Source: an uncultured Flavobacteriales bacterium (GTDB lineage: Bacteria; Bacteroidota; Bacteroidia; Flavobacteriales_D; Sanyastnellaceae). From it: DNA of 64,000 nt. Both the position numbers and the translations under genes were made by a program. The DNA lies in the NCBI GenBank assembly GCA_943787435.1, contig CALSMK010000001.1, forward strand, positions 1-64,000, given 5' to 3'. A model generated the notes under the pieces. It was not told the origin of the DNA and did no database searches. It worked only from the letters and a program-made list of their open reading frames with translations. Positions 32,233 through 42,700 of the stretch are shown piece after piece (within the stretch, counting starts at the first letter, position 1; each line of letters begins with the position of its first letter).

Positions 32233-33335
32233 CAGTCAAAAATGGGTTGGTTCCAACGCTTCAATGAATCGGTGGCGACAATGCCGGACAAGACCTCTAC
32301 GGTCAATCCATCGGAAAGTCCAAGCTCCACGTCGCGGCGTTCAAATTGCTGCGGCCCCACCTGGACCTCCACAAACGGCTTGGGGCCCTCGTATTGAACC
32401 AAGGCCTCGCTCAAGGCCAGCACCTGCTTGCGCTGATCGAGCACCACATCGGCATTGGCACTGAAGCCCGCACGAATGAAGTCTCCTTCGGCCAAGGTCA
32501 CGGCCGCTCGAATCTCGAACTGCACGGCGCCGTTGTCTGGCACACCCTTGGGTGAGATGTATTCCAACGTGGCATCGAACTTCTTGCCGGGCATGGCCCC
32601 AATGGACAAGATCAATGGAATTCCCACCCGCAAGTTTTCGATTTCACTTTCATCGATTTGACCACGGAAGATCAAGTCCGTCATGTCGGCCACACTGGAG
32701 ATGGTCGTGCCCTCATTGAAGGTGTTGGCTTGAATGACCTGGTTGCCCACTTCGACAGGCACATCGAGCACCATGCCGTCGACAGTGCTGGTGATCATGG
32801 TGTTGGATGCTTCACCTGCGCGGCTGGCAGCCCCTTCTTTCACAATGCGCAAGTTGTCTTCCGAAGCCAGCTTCTCTTCTTGGGCCTGGAGGTAGGCCGT
32901 TTCCGATTGCTGGAAATCTTGCTGAGATACGACTCCCGAAGCCAACAAAGACTTTTGGCGCTCAAAGTCACGCCGGCTGTTTTCCAGCGAAATGCGGCTG
33001 CGTTCCACCCGGCTTTGGGCAGAGGCCAATGCCGCCATATCGGGCACCACCCGCACACGGGCCAAGACGGCTCCGGCCGTGACCGTATCTCCAGCTTCCA
33101 CAAACAGCGCATCCACGATGCCGCTGATTTGCGGCTTGATGAGGATTTCTTTGCGGGGCCCAATCGTGCCCGAACTCACCGACTTCTTGATGATGTCGGC
33201 GATGCGCGGTGCTTCCACACCATATCGAGCCTCGGGTGCCTGTTCCTTTTTGTACAGGTGATTCAAAGTGTAGCCAGCCCCAGCGAGGACCAACAGGACA
33301 AAGACGAGGAGGAGCGTAACGCGGCCTTTCTTCAT
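32232..33335 (-). CDS. Membrane-fusion (HlyD/MacA-like) periplasmic adaptor
   Basis: A 367-residue periplasmic adaptor anchored by one N-terminal helix (residues about 6-24). Order of domains: helix, a half-lipoyl segment (KPQISGIVDALFVEAGDTVTAGAVLARV near residue 66), an alpha-hairpin rich in Ala, Gln, Glu and Arg (about 100-180), a second half-lipoyl strand (STVDGMVLDVPVEVGNQV), and beta-barrel plus membrane-proximal domains. This is the MacA-type architecture, linking inner-membrane permeases with an outer-membrane channel. It lies 13 bases downstream of the second permease gene. No outer-membrane TolC-like gene is in the window. Confidence 0.88.
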   Translation of the reverse strand: MKKGRVTLLLVFVLLVLAGAGYTLNHLYKKEQAPEARYGVEAPRIADIIKKSVSSGTIGPRKEILIKPQISGIVDALFVEAGDTVTAGAVLARVRVVPDMAALASAQSRVERSRISLENSRRDFERQKSLLASGVVSQQDFQQSETAYLQAQEEKLASEDNLRIVKEGAASRAGEASNTMITSTVDGMVLDVPVEVGNQVIQANTFNEGTTISSVADMTDLIFRGQIDESEIENLRVGIPLILSIGAMPGKKFDATLEYISPKGVPDNGAVQFEIRAAVTLAEGDFIRAGFSANADVVLDQRKQVLALSEALVQYEGPKPFVEVQVGPQQFERRDVELGLSDGLTVEVLSGIVATDSLKRWNQPIFD

Positions 33336-33348
33336 GTTTCTAATTCAA

Positions 33349-34618
33349 TCATCCTTCTGAGCGCAGGGCTTCCACTGGCTTGATGGCCAATGCCCGGATC
33401 GCAGGCAGGACGCCCGCGAAGATGGCCATCCCAAGCAGGATGCACAACACCGTCAGAACAGTTCCAAAATCAATTTCCGGGTGGCGGAAAACCCCAGCAT
33501 CGCCGCCCCCTTCGAGGTAGCCATCTACCGCCTCCAAAAGTCCAACGCCCAATACCATCCCCACCAATCCGGCGAGCAATGTGAGAAACAGCGTCTCCCC
33601 AACGATTTGCTGAAGAATCCGAGTTGGCGTGGCCCCCAAGCTTCGACGAATCCCGAGTTCCTTGGTGCGCTCCTTGATCGAGATCAACATGATGTTGGTG
33701 ATGCCAATCACCCCGGCCAACAGCGCCAAGGAGCCAAAGAGCAACGAAATCAAGCGCATGCCAGAAAACAGCAATTCTGCTTTTTGAAACTCCTCCGCCA
33801 TGGACCAAGATCCAATGGCCCGGGGGTCGTCTGGGTGAATGCTCAAGCGCGACTTCATGAGCTGCTTGGTCGCTTCCTCCGCCTCTTCTGCATCCACGCC
33901 ATCCTTGATGAGCATGGACAACCACCCTACCCTGCCTCGGGTATTGAAGGATTTGGCAAACGTGGAAAAAGGAATGTAGATGCTCTCTGCATCGTTTTGG
34001 GCGTCCTCGCCATTCCCTTTGGGCGTGTAGACCCCCACCACCCTAAATATGACCCCTTGGATCTGAATGGTTTCGCCCAAAGCCTCCTCCCCCAATTCGA
34101 ACAGAGATCTCCTTCACGCGGCTACCAATCACACACACTTTGCGCTCTTGTTCCAAGTCTCCTTCATTGAGAAAGCGGCCCTCGGTGATGTTCATGGGCT
34201 TCACCTCAGGGTATTCGGCGATGGCCCCGTGTACATCAAACGCACCGCTCTCTTTGCCCCTGAGGACGTTGTTGGTGCCGCGGTATCCACCGAGTTGAAT
34301 TTCAGGACACACCAAGTCCAAGTGCTGCGTATTGGCTTGAAGCCAATGGACATCGTCGATGTCCATTTCCACATAGCGGCCCCGCTGGTATCCTTTGTAC
34401 GGAAGGCTTGTGCTCATGGTCCAAGCAAACATGCTGTTGGACACATCGCTGCCCATGTCGGCCTTGACACCATTCTCCAACCCTTGAGCGGCACCCACGG
34501 TAATGATGATCATAAACAGCCCCCATCCCACGCCAAGCGCAGAGAGAAAGGCACGCAAGGGATTGCGCACGACCACCTGGACGAGCTCTGTCAATCGGTC
34601 GCGGTCCAGCCCCATCAT
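33349..34618 (-). CDS. MacB-like ABC permease, second copy (one frameshift)
   Basis: MacB-family permease: an N-terminal helix (residues about 20-42), a large periplasmic domain, and three C-terminal helices ending in the FtsX-like core (SLLFGSLALLAGVIGITNIML, IKERTKELGIRRSLGATP). The frame breaks at about 34105-34113, after RKVCVIGSRVKE; the following frame reads SLFELGEEALGETIQIQG, the normal continuation. Removing one base gives 422 residues. It starts inside the end of the first permease gene (ATGA). Together the two permeases probably form one transporter with the upstream ATPase. Confidence 0.85.
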
Positions 34619-35838
34619 TCGTAGCGGAGGGCTTCAATGGGACGAATGCGCACAGCGCGCAAGGCGGGCACCAAACCAGAAATGGCACCGGCCACCACCA
34701 GCACCACCAAAGCCGTGAGGGTCACCCTCAAATTGACTTCAGGATTGGCGAAGTAGTCATGTTGGGCATAGGGAGCCACCACGTTCAATGTGGCCACGCC
34801 GGCAATCAATCCCAACGCCCCGGAAATCAGCGTCAGCGAAATGGCTTCGATCACAATCAAGGAAAGGATGCTCCCCGAAGTGGCGCCAAGGGCTTTGCGC
34901 ACGCCAATTTCTACCGTGCGCTCCTTCACCACGATGGCCATGATGTTGGCCACACCGATGGCCCCTGCCAAAAGCGTGAACCCTCCAATGATCCAAATGA
35001 ACAACCGAATCCCCGTGAAGATGCGTTCAAACATGGCATACTCCTCTTGGTTGTCGCGTACCCGAACCGCGCGTTGATCGTCGGGGTGAACAGAATGCCT
35101 CAGTCGCAAGTCACCGTCAACGGCCTCGACCATGGCCGTGGACCCTTCCAGGTCCAAATCACCTGTAGACAGCACCATTTGGTCCACCTCATCGCTTCCG
35201 GTGAACACCCTTTGCATGGTGGTCAAAGGGATGTAGACCATGCTGTTTCCCCAACGGCCATTCTTCGAGAAATGACCCACCACGCGAAACGTAATGCCAT
35301 TCAATGTCACAAAAGCACCAATGGCTTCGTCTTGTTTGAAGAGCTCATCGAGCAGGTTCTCACCCACCACGCACACCTTACTTTCCTTGGCCAAGTCGTC
35401 GGCGTGCAGCCAGCGCCCCCCCATGAGCGGCAACAGCTCCAAATCGTCAAAATCTGGCTCCACCCCCACGATCGGATAATTGCCTTGTTCACTTTGATAA
35501 CCAACGGTAGACCCCCACATCATCCTGCGGCCCGACCAAGCAGGAGCATCGATGACCTGCTCGGTGATCCGTTGCTCATCTTCATTGCGCATTTGAACCC
35601 GGCGATTGGGTTGGCGGCCCCGAAAAGGCAGCGTTGTGGTGCCCGTACGCACCCAAACGGTGTTGCGGGCTTCGTCCCCAAAATCCTGTTGTACCCCATT
35701 TTGCAGACCAAACCCCAGGCCTTGCATCACCACGAGGATGAAAATGCCAAGCCCCACCGACAGCCCGGTCAACGCCGTCCTCAACGGGTTGGCCGTGACC
35801 GTATGGGCAATCTCGATCCAGGTCTCGCGGTTGAACAT
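34615..35838 (-). CDS. MacB-like ABC permease, first copy
   Basis: A 407-residue permease with the MacB fold: one helix at residues about 20-45, a periplasmic domain (MacB_PCD, about 50-265), and an FtsX-like C-terminus with three helices (FIWIIGGFTLLAGAIGVANIM; VKERTVEIGVRKALGATSG). The two permeases share this layout but differ clearly in sequence, so a heterodimer is inferred instead of a recent duplication. Its start overlaps the ATPase stop (TGATG) and its stop overlaps the next permease start (ATGA), a tightly coupled operon. Confidence 0.9.
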   Translation of the reverse strand: MFNRETWIEIAHTVTANPLRTALTGLSVGLGIFILVVMQGLGFGLQNGVQQDFGDEARNTVWVRTGTTTLPFRGRQPNRRVQMRNEDEQRITEQVIDAPAWSGRRMMWGSTVGYQSEQGNYPIVGVEPDFDDLELLPLMGGRWLHADDLAKESKVCVVGENLLDELFKQDEAIGAFVTLNGITFRVVGHFSKNGRWGNSMVYIPLTTMQRVFTGSDEVDQMVLSTGDLDLEGSTAMVEAVDGDLRLRHSVHPDDQRAVRVRDNQEEYAMFERIFTGIRLFIWIIGGFTLLAGAIGVANIMAIVVKERTVEIGVRKALGATSGSILSLIVIEAISLTLISGALGLIAGVATLNVVAPYAQHDYFANPEVNLRVTLTALVVLVVAGAISGLVPALRAVRIRPIEALRYE

Positions 35839-36557
35839 CAGTCTGGGGTGTTTGCTCCGCGCGCAGTAGGCTCGACCACCTCGCCGCTGCGTCCATCTTC
35901 AATGATGACCCCGTCGTGCAATCGAATCGTACGGTCACACTGAGCGGCAATGTCGGCCTCGTGGGTTACAATGATCACGGTGATGCCCGAAGCATTGACC
36001 TCCCGCAACACTTGCATCACTTCATGAGACGTGGTGCTGTCCAACGCTCCAGTAGGCTCATCGGCCAAGATGACCCGGGGCGAAGTGATCAGCGCTCTGG
36101 CGATGGCCACACGCTGTTTTTGCCCACCAGACAATTCAGAGGGAAGGTGATCGGCACGGTCGTCCATGCCCATCTTGCCCAGCATTTCCATGGCGCGCTG
36201 CTGTCGCTCACGGCGGGCCACTTTCTGATAAAACAAAGGCAGCGCCACATTCTCCAGCGCCGTCTTAAATGCAATCAAATTGAAGGATTGAAATACGAAT
36301 CCCAAAAAACGGCTTCGGTAGCGTGCCCCCTGCTTTTCGCTCAAGCCCGACATGTCCACATCTCCCAAGGTGTAGGACCCCACATCAAAGCCATCCAAAA
36401 GGCCAAGCACATTCAACAAGGTGGACTTACCGGATCCAGAAGACCCCATGATGGCCACCATTTCACCTTGGTCAATGTTCAAGTCGATGCCCTTGAGCAC
36501 CGGCAACGTTCCTCCAGCCAAGGGATAAGACTTTTCAATTCCACGCAGCGCGAGCAT
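35838..36557 (-). CDS. MacB-like/LolD-like ABC transporter ATPase
   Basis: A 239-residue ATPase of the MacB/LolD/FtsE group that powers mechanotransmission through FtsX-type permeases. Seen: Walker A GSSGSGKST near residue 41, Q-loop FQSFNLIA, the signature LSGGQKQRVAIARAL, Walker B VILADEPTGALD, and the H-loop VTHEAD. ATG 36557 (MLALRGIEKSYP) is the family start and lies four bases after an exact -7 element; upstream in-frame codons would run through a terminator hairpin. First gene of a five-gene minus-strand operon: ATPase, two permeases, adaptor, methyltransferase. Cargo is not known; lipoprotein, lipid or peptide export are all possible. Confidence 0.93.
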   Translation of the reverse strand: MLALRGIEKSYPLAGGTLPVLKGIDLNIDQGEMVAIMGSSGSGKSTLLNVLGLLDGFDVGSYTLGDVDMSGLSEKQGARYRSRFLGFVFQSFNLIAFKTALENVALPLFYQKVARRERQQRAMEMLGKMGMDDRADHLPSELSGGQKQRVAIARALITSPRVILADEPTGALDSTTSHEVMQVLREVNASGITVIIVTHEADIAAQCDRTIRLHDGVIIEDGRSGEVVEPTARGANTPD

Positions 36558-36561
36558 GCCG

Positions 36562-36569
36562 CAAAGGTA
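36562..36569 (-). promoter_or_regulatory. -7 promoter element of the MacB-like operon, predicted leaderless
   Basis: TACCTTTG on the minus strand, exact TAnnTTTG match, four bases before the ATPase ATG at 36557. It sits about 30 bases after the terminator of the giant surface protein gene. Confidence 0.6.
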
Positions 36570-36596
36570 CGGACCACCATGCCCCAGAGTTTTTAC

Positions 36597-36628
36597 AAAA
36601 AAAGCCCCGCTGAATAGCGGGGCTTTTT
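36597..36628 (-). terminator. Intrinsic terminator of the giant surface protein gene
   Basis: 8-bp stem GCCCCGCT / AGCGGGGC with a GAAT loop, flanked by seven A and five T. On the minus strand the hairpin is followed by a run of seven T, directly after the surface protein gene and before the MacB-like promoter. Confidence 0.88.
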
Positions 36629-36635
36629 CGTTCAA

Positions 36636-36656
36636 ATTTCGTCCAGAGGACGAAAT
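36636..36656. repeat. Perfect inverted repeat downstream of the giant surface protein gene
   Basis: ATTTCGTCC-AGA-GGACGAAAT, 9-bp arms with a 3-base loop, eight bases from the terminator on the gene-proximal side. No U-tract of its own. It may form an extra 3' hairpin on the surface-protein mRNA. The remaining gap up to 36721 holds nothing else recognisable. Confidence 0.5.
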
Positions 36657-36721
36657 CCAAACCTCGACCGGTCGGCCTGCGGCCTCCAAAGTTTCAAAGT
36701 GTCAACCCTCCTTCGCTCCGC

Positions 36722-39700
36722 TCAATCGGCATCCCTAAGACACCTGACCGAGAAGCCGTAACGTGGACTGCCGTGTCCGGTAGATGCTGGATGTGGCGTG
36801 TACAAGCACCGGAACCAAGCACTGCCGCCACTGGGCGAAGAACTCCACCAGTAGCCGTAGTACCCGGCATGGTGAAGTAGCCATCGTGCGTAGTCGCGGA
36901 TGCCGCCCGGAAGGGCCGAAAACCCAAAGTCGTCCGTGCCGTTGCCACCAGATCCCAACCTGACGTCGCCTTCAAGGCTGTGCCTTCAGTGCCACTGTGG
37001 CCGTTGGCACCCAAGTATGTTTCCAAAGCCGTCCACTCATCATCAGTAGGCACATGCCATCCCGTTGGGCACAGCTCCGCAGCATCCGTAGCAGCATACC
37101 AGTTGTACAGCCGGCCGTAGGTCGCAACGTTGCTTGCATCGTTGTCATAATCACAGCGCGCACCTGTGCTCAACCCTGCCCATGCAGTATTGTCGGTCTC
37201 TTCCGGTATAGCCGAGCCATCAGCATACACCGTCGTACGCAGGTTCTCCGCAAACCAGCATTGGTCGCCAATCTCAACCACGGCGTAGTCGTAGCCATCC
37301 ATCGAAGGCGAATCGCACGTCGAAGCCAACGTCGCGCAACTTCCGTCGTCGGTGTTGGCCGAGGCATCGTACTCGGTGTAGGCCGCATCTGTACAGCCCG
37401 GGATGACGCAGTCTTCATTGGTCGGGTCGCCATAATTGGTGGCCAACTTATCGATGCAGTTGTCGCTGTCGTCGCAGATGCCGTCGGTGTCAGCATCATA
37501 GACGCCACATCCTGTGCAGCACTGGGTGTAGGGCATAATCAGTGGGTAGTAAACACTCGGCTGTCCGAAGGTGCTTCCACCTGGTGCACTGGCAACGCCC
37601 AAACAGCCGTCGGCATCGATGATACGAGCTTCATAGAATCCAGCTGGAATGGTGCCCATCTCTGCGGGTATCGTCGCCGTAACGTCTGGAGTGCCATTGA
37701 GACCTGTCAACTGCAATGTGATAGGTGAACCACTGGTAATGTCCAAAGTCACCACACCATTCGCCTCCGTCATATTCACAGCAGGAGAAGAAGCCAAAAT
37801 TCCAAGGAATACAGGAGCCGTTCCACAGGGCTGGCAGACACCATTTGCTGGGTCATTGTAGTTGTTAGCGGTGAGGTCCGTGCAGTTGTCCTGATCGTCG
37901 CAAATTCCATCATTGTCCACGTCGGGGTGGGTAATGGTGACGTTGAACGTGACATAATCCGAATTGCCTGCAAAGTCCACCACAGTCAAGGTCACCACAT
38001 GGGTCTTCACATCGTCACAACCAAAGAAGCTGTTTTGGCTCAGTGTCTGTGATTCAATCCCGGCATTGTCTGTCGAGGTCGAAACATCCAACGCTTCCAG
38101 GATCACTTCCTGACTGGTGCTGGTCATCGCAATCGTAATGTCGTTGGCGCTTGCCACGGGAGGAATGTTGTCCTCAACGGTGACAACAAAGCCATCTGTA
38201 TCCGAGTTGCCTTGGTCATCGGTGACCGTCAGCACGGCATTGTTCGGCCCGAGGTCGTCCACGTCAAAAGCATTAGGCGAGACAGTGCTGGAAGCAATGG
38301 TGCATGACTCGGTCGTGATGGCTTCGATTTCGGAAGGGGTCAAAGCACGGTTGTAGATCCGGGCTTCTTCGACCAACATGTCCACTTCGCCATAGGCTGT
38401 GCCATTGGTGGGGTGGGTGTGGCGCGGGCCGAAAATGATTTGGGCATCTGAGGCGTTCCAGCTGGCCAATGAGCCCTTGTTGTAGTTGCCAATCTCGGCA
38501 CCATTTCTGTAGCCGGTCACTTTGAGGCTTCCGGATTCGTCTGCATAAGTGATGGCCATGCAGACCAATTGGTTGGTTTCTGTCTCCTGAAAGCCGGGGT
38601 TGAAGTTTTCGGTCCGAAAGAAATTGGAACTGCCTGGCATGAACCGGCCGGCTTGATTTTCTGCGTACACAATGGCATCGAACCGGTCCACATTGGTGGC
38701 TTGAATGGCAAGCGGAGAACCGGCCAAGACATTCAAGTCTTCAATTTTCAGCCAAACAACCAGCGTCTTCTCTTCGATGACGTTTCCTGTGTAGCTCGTG
38801 GTTTTGAACACGTCACCTGCGTCGAGGTCAAGCTGACCATCCACCACATCAGCAGCACTTACGTTTAGGTCTCCCCAGTTTCCGGTCAAGTCTGTGGCTT
38901 CTTGTCCAGTCTCAAATGTCCAATGTCCAATGAGGTTGGATGCAGGGTCAATGGCTGAATACACATCCGATGGTACTACTGAAGCCACGCCGTTGGCGTC
39001 GAGTTGGACTGTGATGTCGTTGGCCGAAGCGCTGACGACTGTGCAACTGCCGTCGTTCTGTGTGGCGGTATTGTCGTAGTTGCACGCGGCGGGATTGGTG
39101 CACCCCGGTACCGGCGTCTCAGCACTGTCGCAAATGTTGTTGTTGTTGAGGTCCAAGCAATTGCCATCGCAATCAAAGCCGGATGCAGCATAAGTACATG
39201 AACCGTCGTCCACGTTGGCGGTGGCGTCATAGTTACAGGCCGATCCATTGGTACACCCTTCATACTCGCAGGTGCCATTGTCAATGGTGGCCGTGGCGTC
39301 GTAGTTATCGGCCGTGTTGTCCATGCACCCCGCGCAGGTCGTGTACTCACAAGCAGCAGAGATGGTGGCCGTGGCATCATAGTTACAAGCGCCTGAGGTC
39401 ATGCACCCTGCGCAGCTGGTAAACTCGCAAGAACCATCTTCGGTATTGGGACCGCTTTCACCGGCTGCTGCGCAAGCTGCAGGGTCAGCACAGCCGTAAT
39501 TACAAGCACTGATGTTGGTACAACCCAAATACTCGCAGGATGCATCATCAATGGTGGCTGTCGCGTCATAATTGTCAGCATTGGGCTCCGTACAACCCGC
39601 GCAACTGAGATACTCACAGGACCCATCGTTGATGGAGGCCGTTGCATCGTAGTTGCAGGCACCTGATGCAGTGCAGCCCGCACACGAGGTATACTCACAC

Positions 39701-42700
39701 GACCCGTCATTGTAAACGGCAGTAGCATCATAGTTGCAAGCAGAGGTCACGGTGCATCCCAAGCATGAGGAGTACTCACACTCGGTGTAGCCGGAAGCGG
39801 TATTGTCGTAGTTACATGCATAGGTATCCGCACAATCCACAGCCGGTGGCGAGATCATGGGCGGGTTCTGAAAATTGAACGTACAGAATGAAGTGATGGG
39901 CTGGCCTTGAACTGTGACAGTAGGGTCATAGTTGGTAGCCGACGGGATCAGACAACCTGGCGCTGACTCGATGATGCAAGAGCCATCGTCATCTGTTGCA
40001 GCAGGATTGTAATTGGCAGCACTGGGGTCTTCGCAACCCGGCACTTCTTGCTCGTCACAAGTGCCATCGCCGTCCGAATCGTTAAGGCAAGCGCCCTGAC
40101 AATTCAAGTAAGGCTCCGACGGGAAAATGCAGGTGCTGGTCACATCCGCAATGGTGGCGTCCGGATTGAAGTTGCAAGCGTCTGACTGAATGCAGCCGAC
40201 CACTCCAAATTGGCACGATCCGTCGGGAACTGTAGCAAACGCATTGTAATTGCTCGCTGTACCATTCATGCAACCAGGCACATCTTCGGGGTCGCAAGTA
40301 CCGTTGTTGTCGAGGTCAAAACCGTCTAAGCAGTTGCCATCACAATCGACATAGTAAGTCGCAGGGTAAGTGCATGATCCGGCGGGCCCATCGAGGGTGG
40401 CTGCTGGGTCGTAGTTACAGGCCCCCTCGTCGCGGCAACCTGCACAAGACGTGAACTCACACGATCCGTCGTCTGTATTGGCCCCAGAATCGAAGTTGCA
40501 CGCCCCGATGGTGGTGCAACCCTGGAATTCACAGCTCAGGTTCTCAACGTTCGCTGAGGCATCGTAATTGTCAGCTGATGCATCCGTGCATCCGAACACC
40601 ACAGCAAAAGTCTGATCGGCCAGGACCAAGCTTCCGAAGTTCACCAGCGTATCGTTTCCAGCTGTTGGACTGGCAACGAAAAGCGTGTCACCGTAGGCGG
40701 TCAAGGTCAATTCGGCCAAGTTGTCGCCATAATTGGCACGGTTGGTTCCCGCACCTCCATCCATGTAGTCGTCCGCTGCTCCTCCGTAGTCTCCTGTGGC
40801 GGTGATGTCCTCTCCGCCAAAAATCAAGCGGTCGGCCCCGCTGCCGGAGAGGTAGGCGAGGTTTCCGTTGGGGTCGTCAATGTCGCCTGCGCTGTTGCCA
40901 GGGATGAAGCCGAGGTCGGAGTAGTAGGTGCTGTTGCCCGGCACTGCGCCGTTTGCCGTAGCGGCGAGGTCCCACGTGATGTCCGCGGTGAGGTTGCGTG
41001 CGTTGATGTCGGTATCGACATCTTGGAAGCTGTTGCCTGTGATGGAGGTGATTTCACCTGCCGTGGGCACGCCGAGGGCCATACCCGTTCCACAATCGAT
41101 AAAGCTGTTGCTTGCGATAGAGGAAGCGCTGTTGGCGTAGTTCTCCAGATTCATACCGGTACGGCAATTGGTGAAGGCGTTGTTGGACACCGTGACGGCC
41201 GCTCCTCCGCCATTCAGCCAAATACCCCGTCCCCAGGCGGACGTGCTGTAGCGGTCGCCGTCGGAGAAGCTGCCGTCGCCTGAGAAGCTGTTCTCAGTGA
41301 TGGTCAAACTCCCTGATGCCAGAGTGGCAGTGTACAGGGCCAAGTCGTGTTGACCTCCGGTATTGCCTCCTGCAATGCTGGAGACAAACTGGTTGTTCTG
41401 GATGGTGTGGCCAGCCGCTGTGGAGATGTAAATGGTACTGGTCTGAGCGGAGTTGTTGCTCAAGAACTGCAGTCCATCGATCATCACAGCGCCGGTGGCA
41501 CTCAAGGTGTGCTCTCCATCGATGATGGCCTCTGCACTGCGGCCGCCATCGTGGGCGATACCGGCGTTTGGACCATTGATGTTGAGTTGCTTGTCAAAGG
41601 ACAGGTCTTCTTCGTAAGTGCCTGCGCGGACTTCTACGTTTTGGCCAGCGGTGGCATCGGCCAATGCGGGAGCGATGGCCATGCCGTCGCCGACAATCCA
41701 ATCAGAGGTGCTGATCTCTTGCGCAGAAGAAGCTGTGTTGGCGCTGTTCAGGCCCAGGGCCAAGGTGACAGCGGCAGTTTCATCTTCTGCGAAGAAGGTG
41801 TACTCATCAGAGTCGTTATAGCCTCCACGGAACTCATCGTTGTATACGAGGAAGTCCCATCCGTTGACCGTGATGTTGGTGTTGAGCAAGTCTCCGTTGG
41901 AAGGGTCAAGGTCATCTTGGCTAAAGACAGTTCCGTCGATGGACAGACCGCTGCCTTCGATGGTGATGTTGTCCGAGCCACGGCCTTCCGCGGGGACATA
42001 GCGTGAAGCATAGATGGCGATGCTGCCCCATGCGTTTGCTGTTCCCGTAAAGCTGTTCAAGGTGACGTTGGTACAACCTGTAAACTGCATGCCGTTTCCG
42101 CGGGTGGTGCCGCTGGCATTGAGGTTGGTCAAGGTCACGTTGTCGAGGCCGTGGAAGTCAAACGGTGTGCGTTCTGCTGCACCATCAATGGTGATGTTCT
42201 CCATCACAAGGCCATCGTTGATGGTCGCTCCATTGTTTGCTCCGGCCTTGATGGTAAAGCCAATGCTGTTGTTGGCCCCTGCATCAGGGTCGGTGATGGG
42301 CTTGATGGTCAAATTCCGCAACGTAATGTTGTCTGCATTGGTCTCCACCACCCGGTTGGTCAATGGTGTCATGGCTGAGGCGTCCAGGATGGTGCCGGCC
42401 ATGGACTCTCCTTCAATGGTCAAGCTCTTGTTGACATCAATGGTTTCAGAGATGGTGTGGGTATTGTCGGACACCAAGATGTTGTCACCGCTGGAGGCCA
42501 CATCAATGGCGGCTTGGATGGAGAGTCCTTGAGAGACCTCCCAATGGCCAGAGCCCAGGTCGCGAATGGCAACGTCGAAATTCGGAGCGGTGTTCAAAGC
42601 CGTTGCCACAGTGGGAGCAGCCGCTTCTTTGGTCAGAATGTAGGAGGTCAGGTCTGAGTTGAATGTCGAGGCGGGCACGCTGACCTGAACGCGGTGGTCG

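Noticed and set aside
36694-36780. C-terminal tail of the giant protein in the uninterrupted frame (to 36694)
   Set aside because: It has no similarity to FISUMP ends, while the shifted frame gives the standard YGFSVRCLRD ending at 36722.
39060-40610. Regular repeat array that could suggest a CRISPR
   Set aside because: Repeats are diverged at DNA level, keep a reading frame, and encode a Cys-rich protein motif; no cas gene is present.
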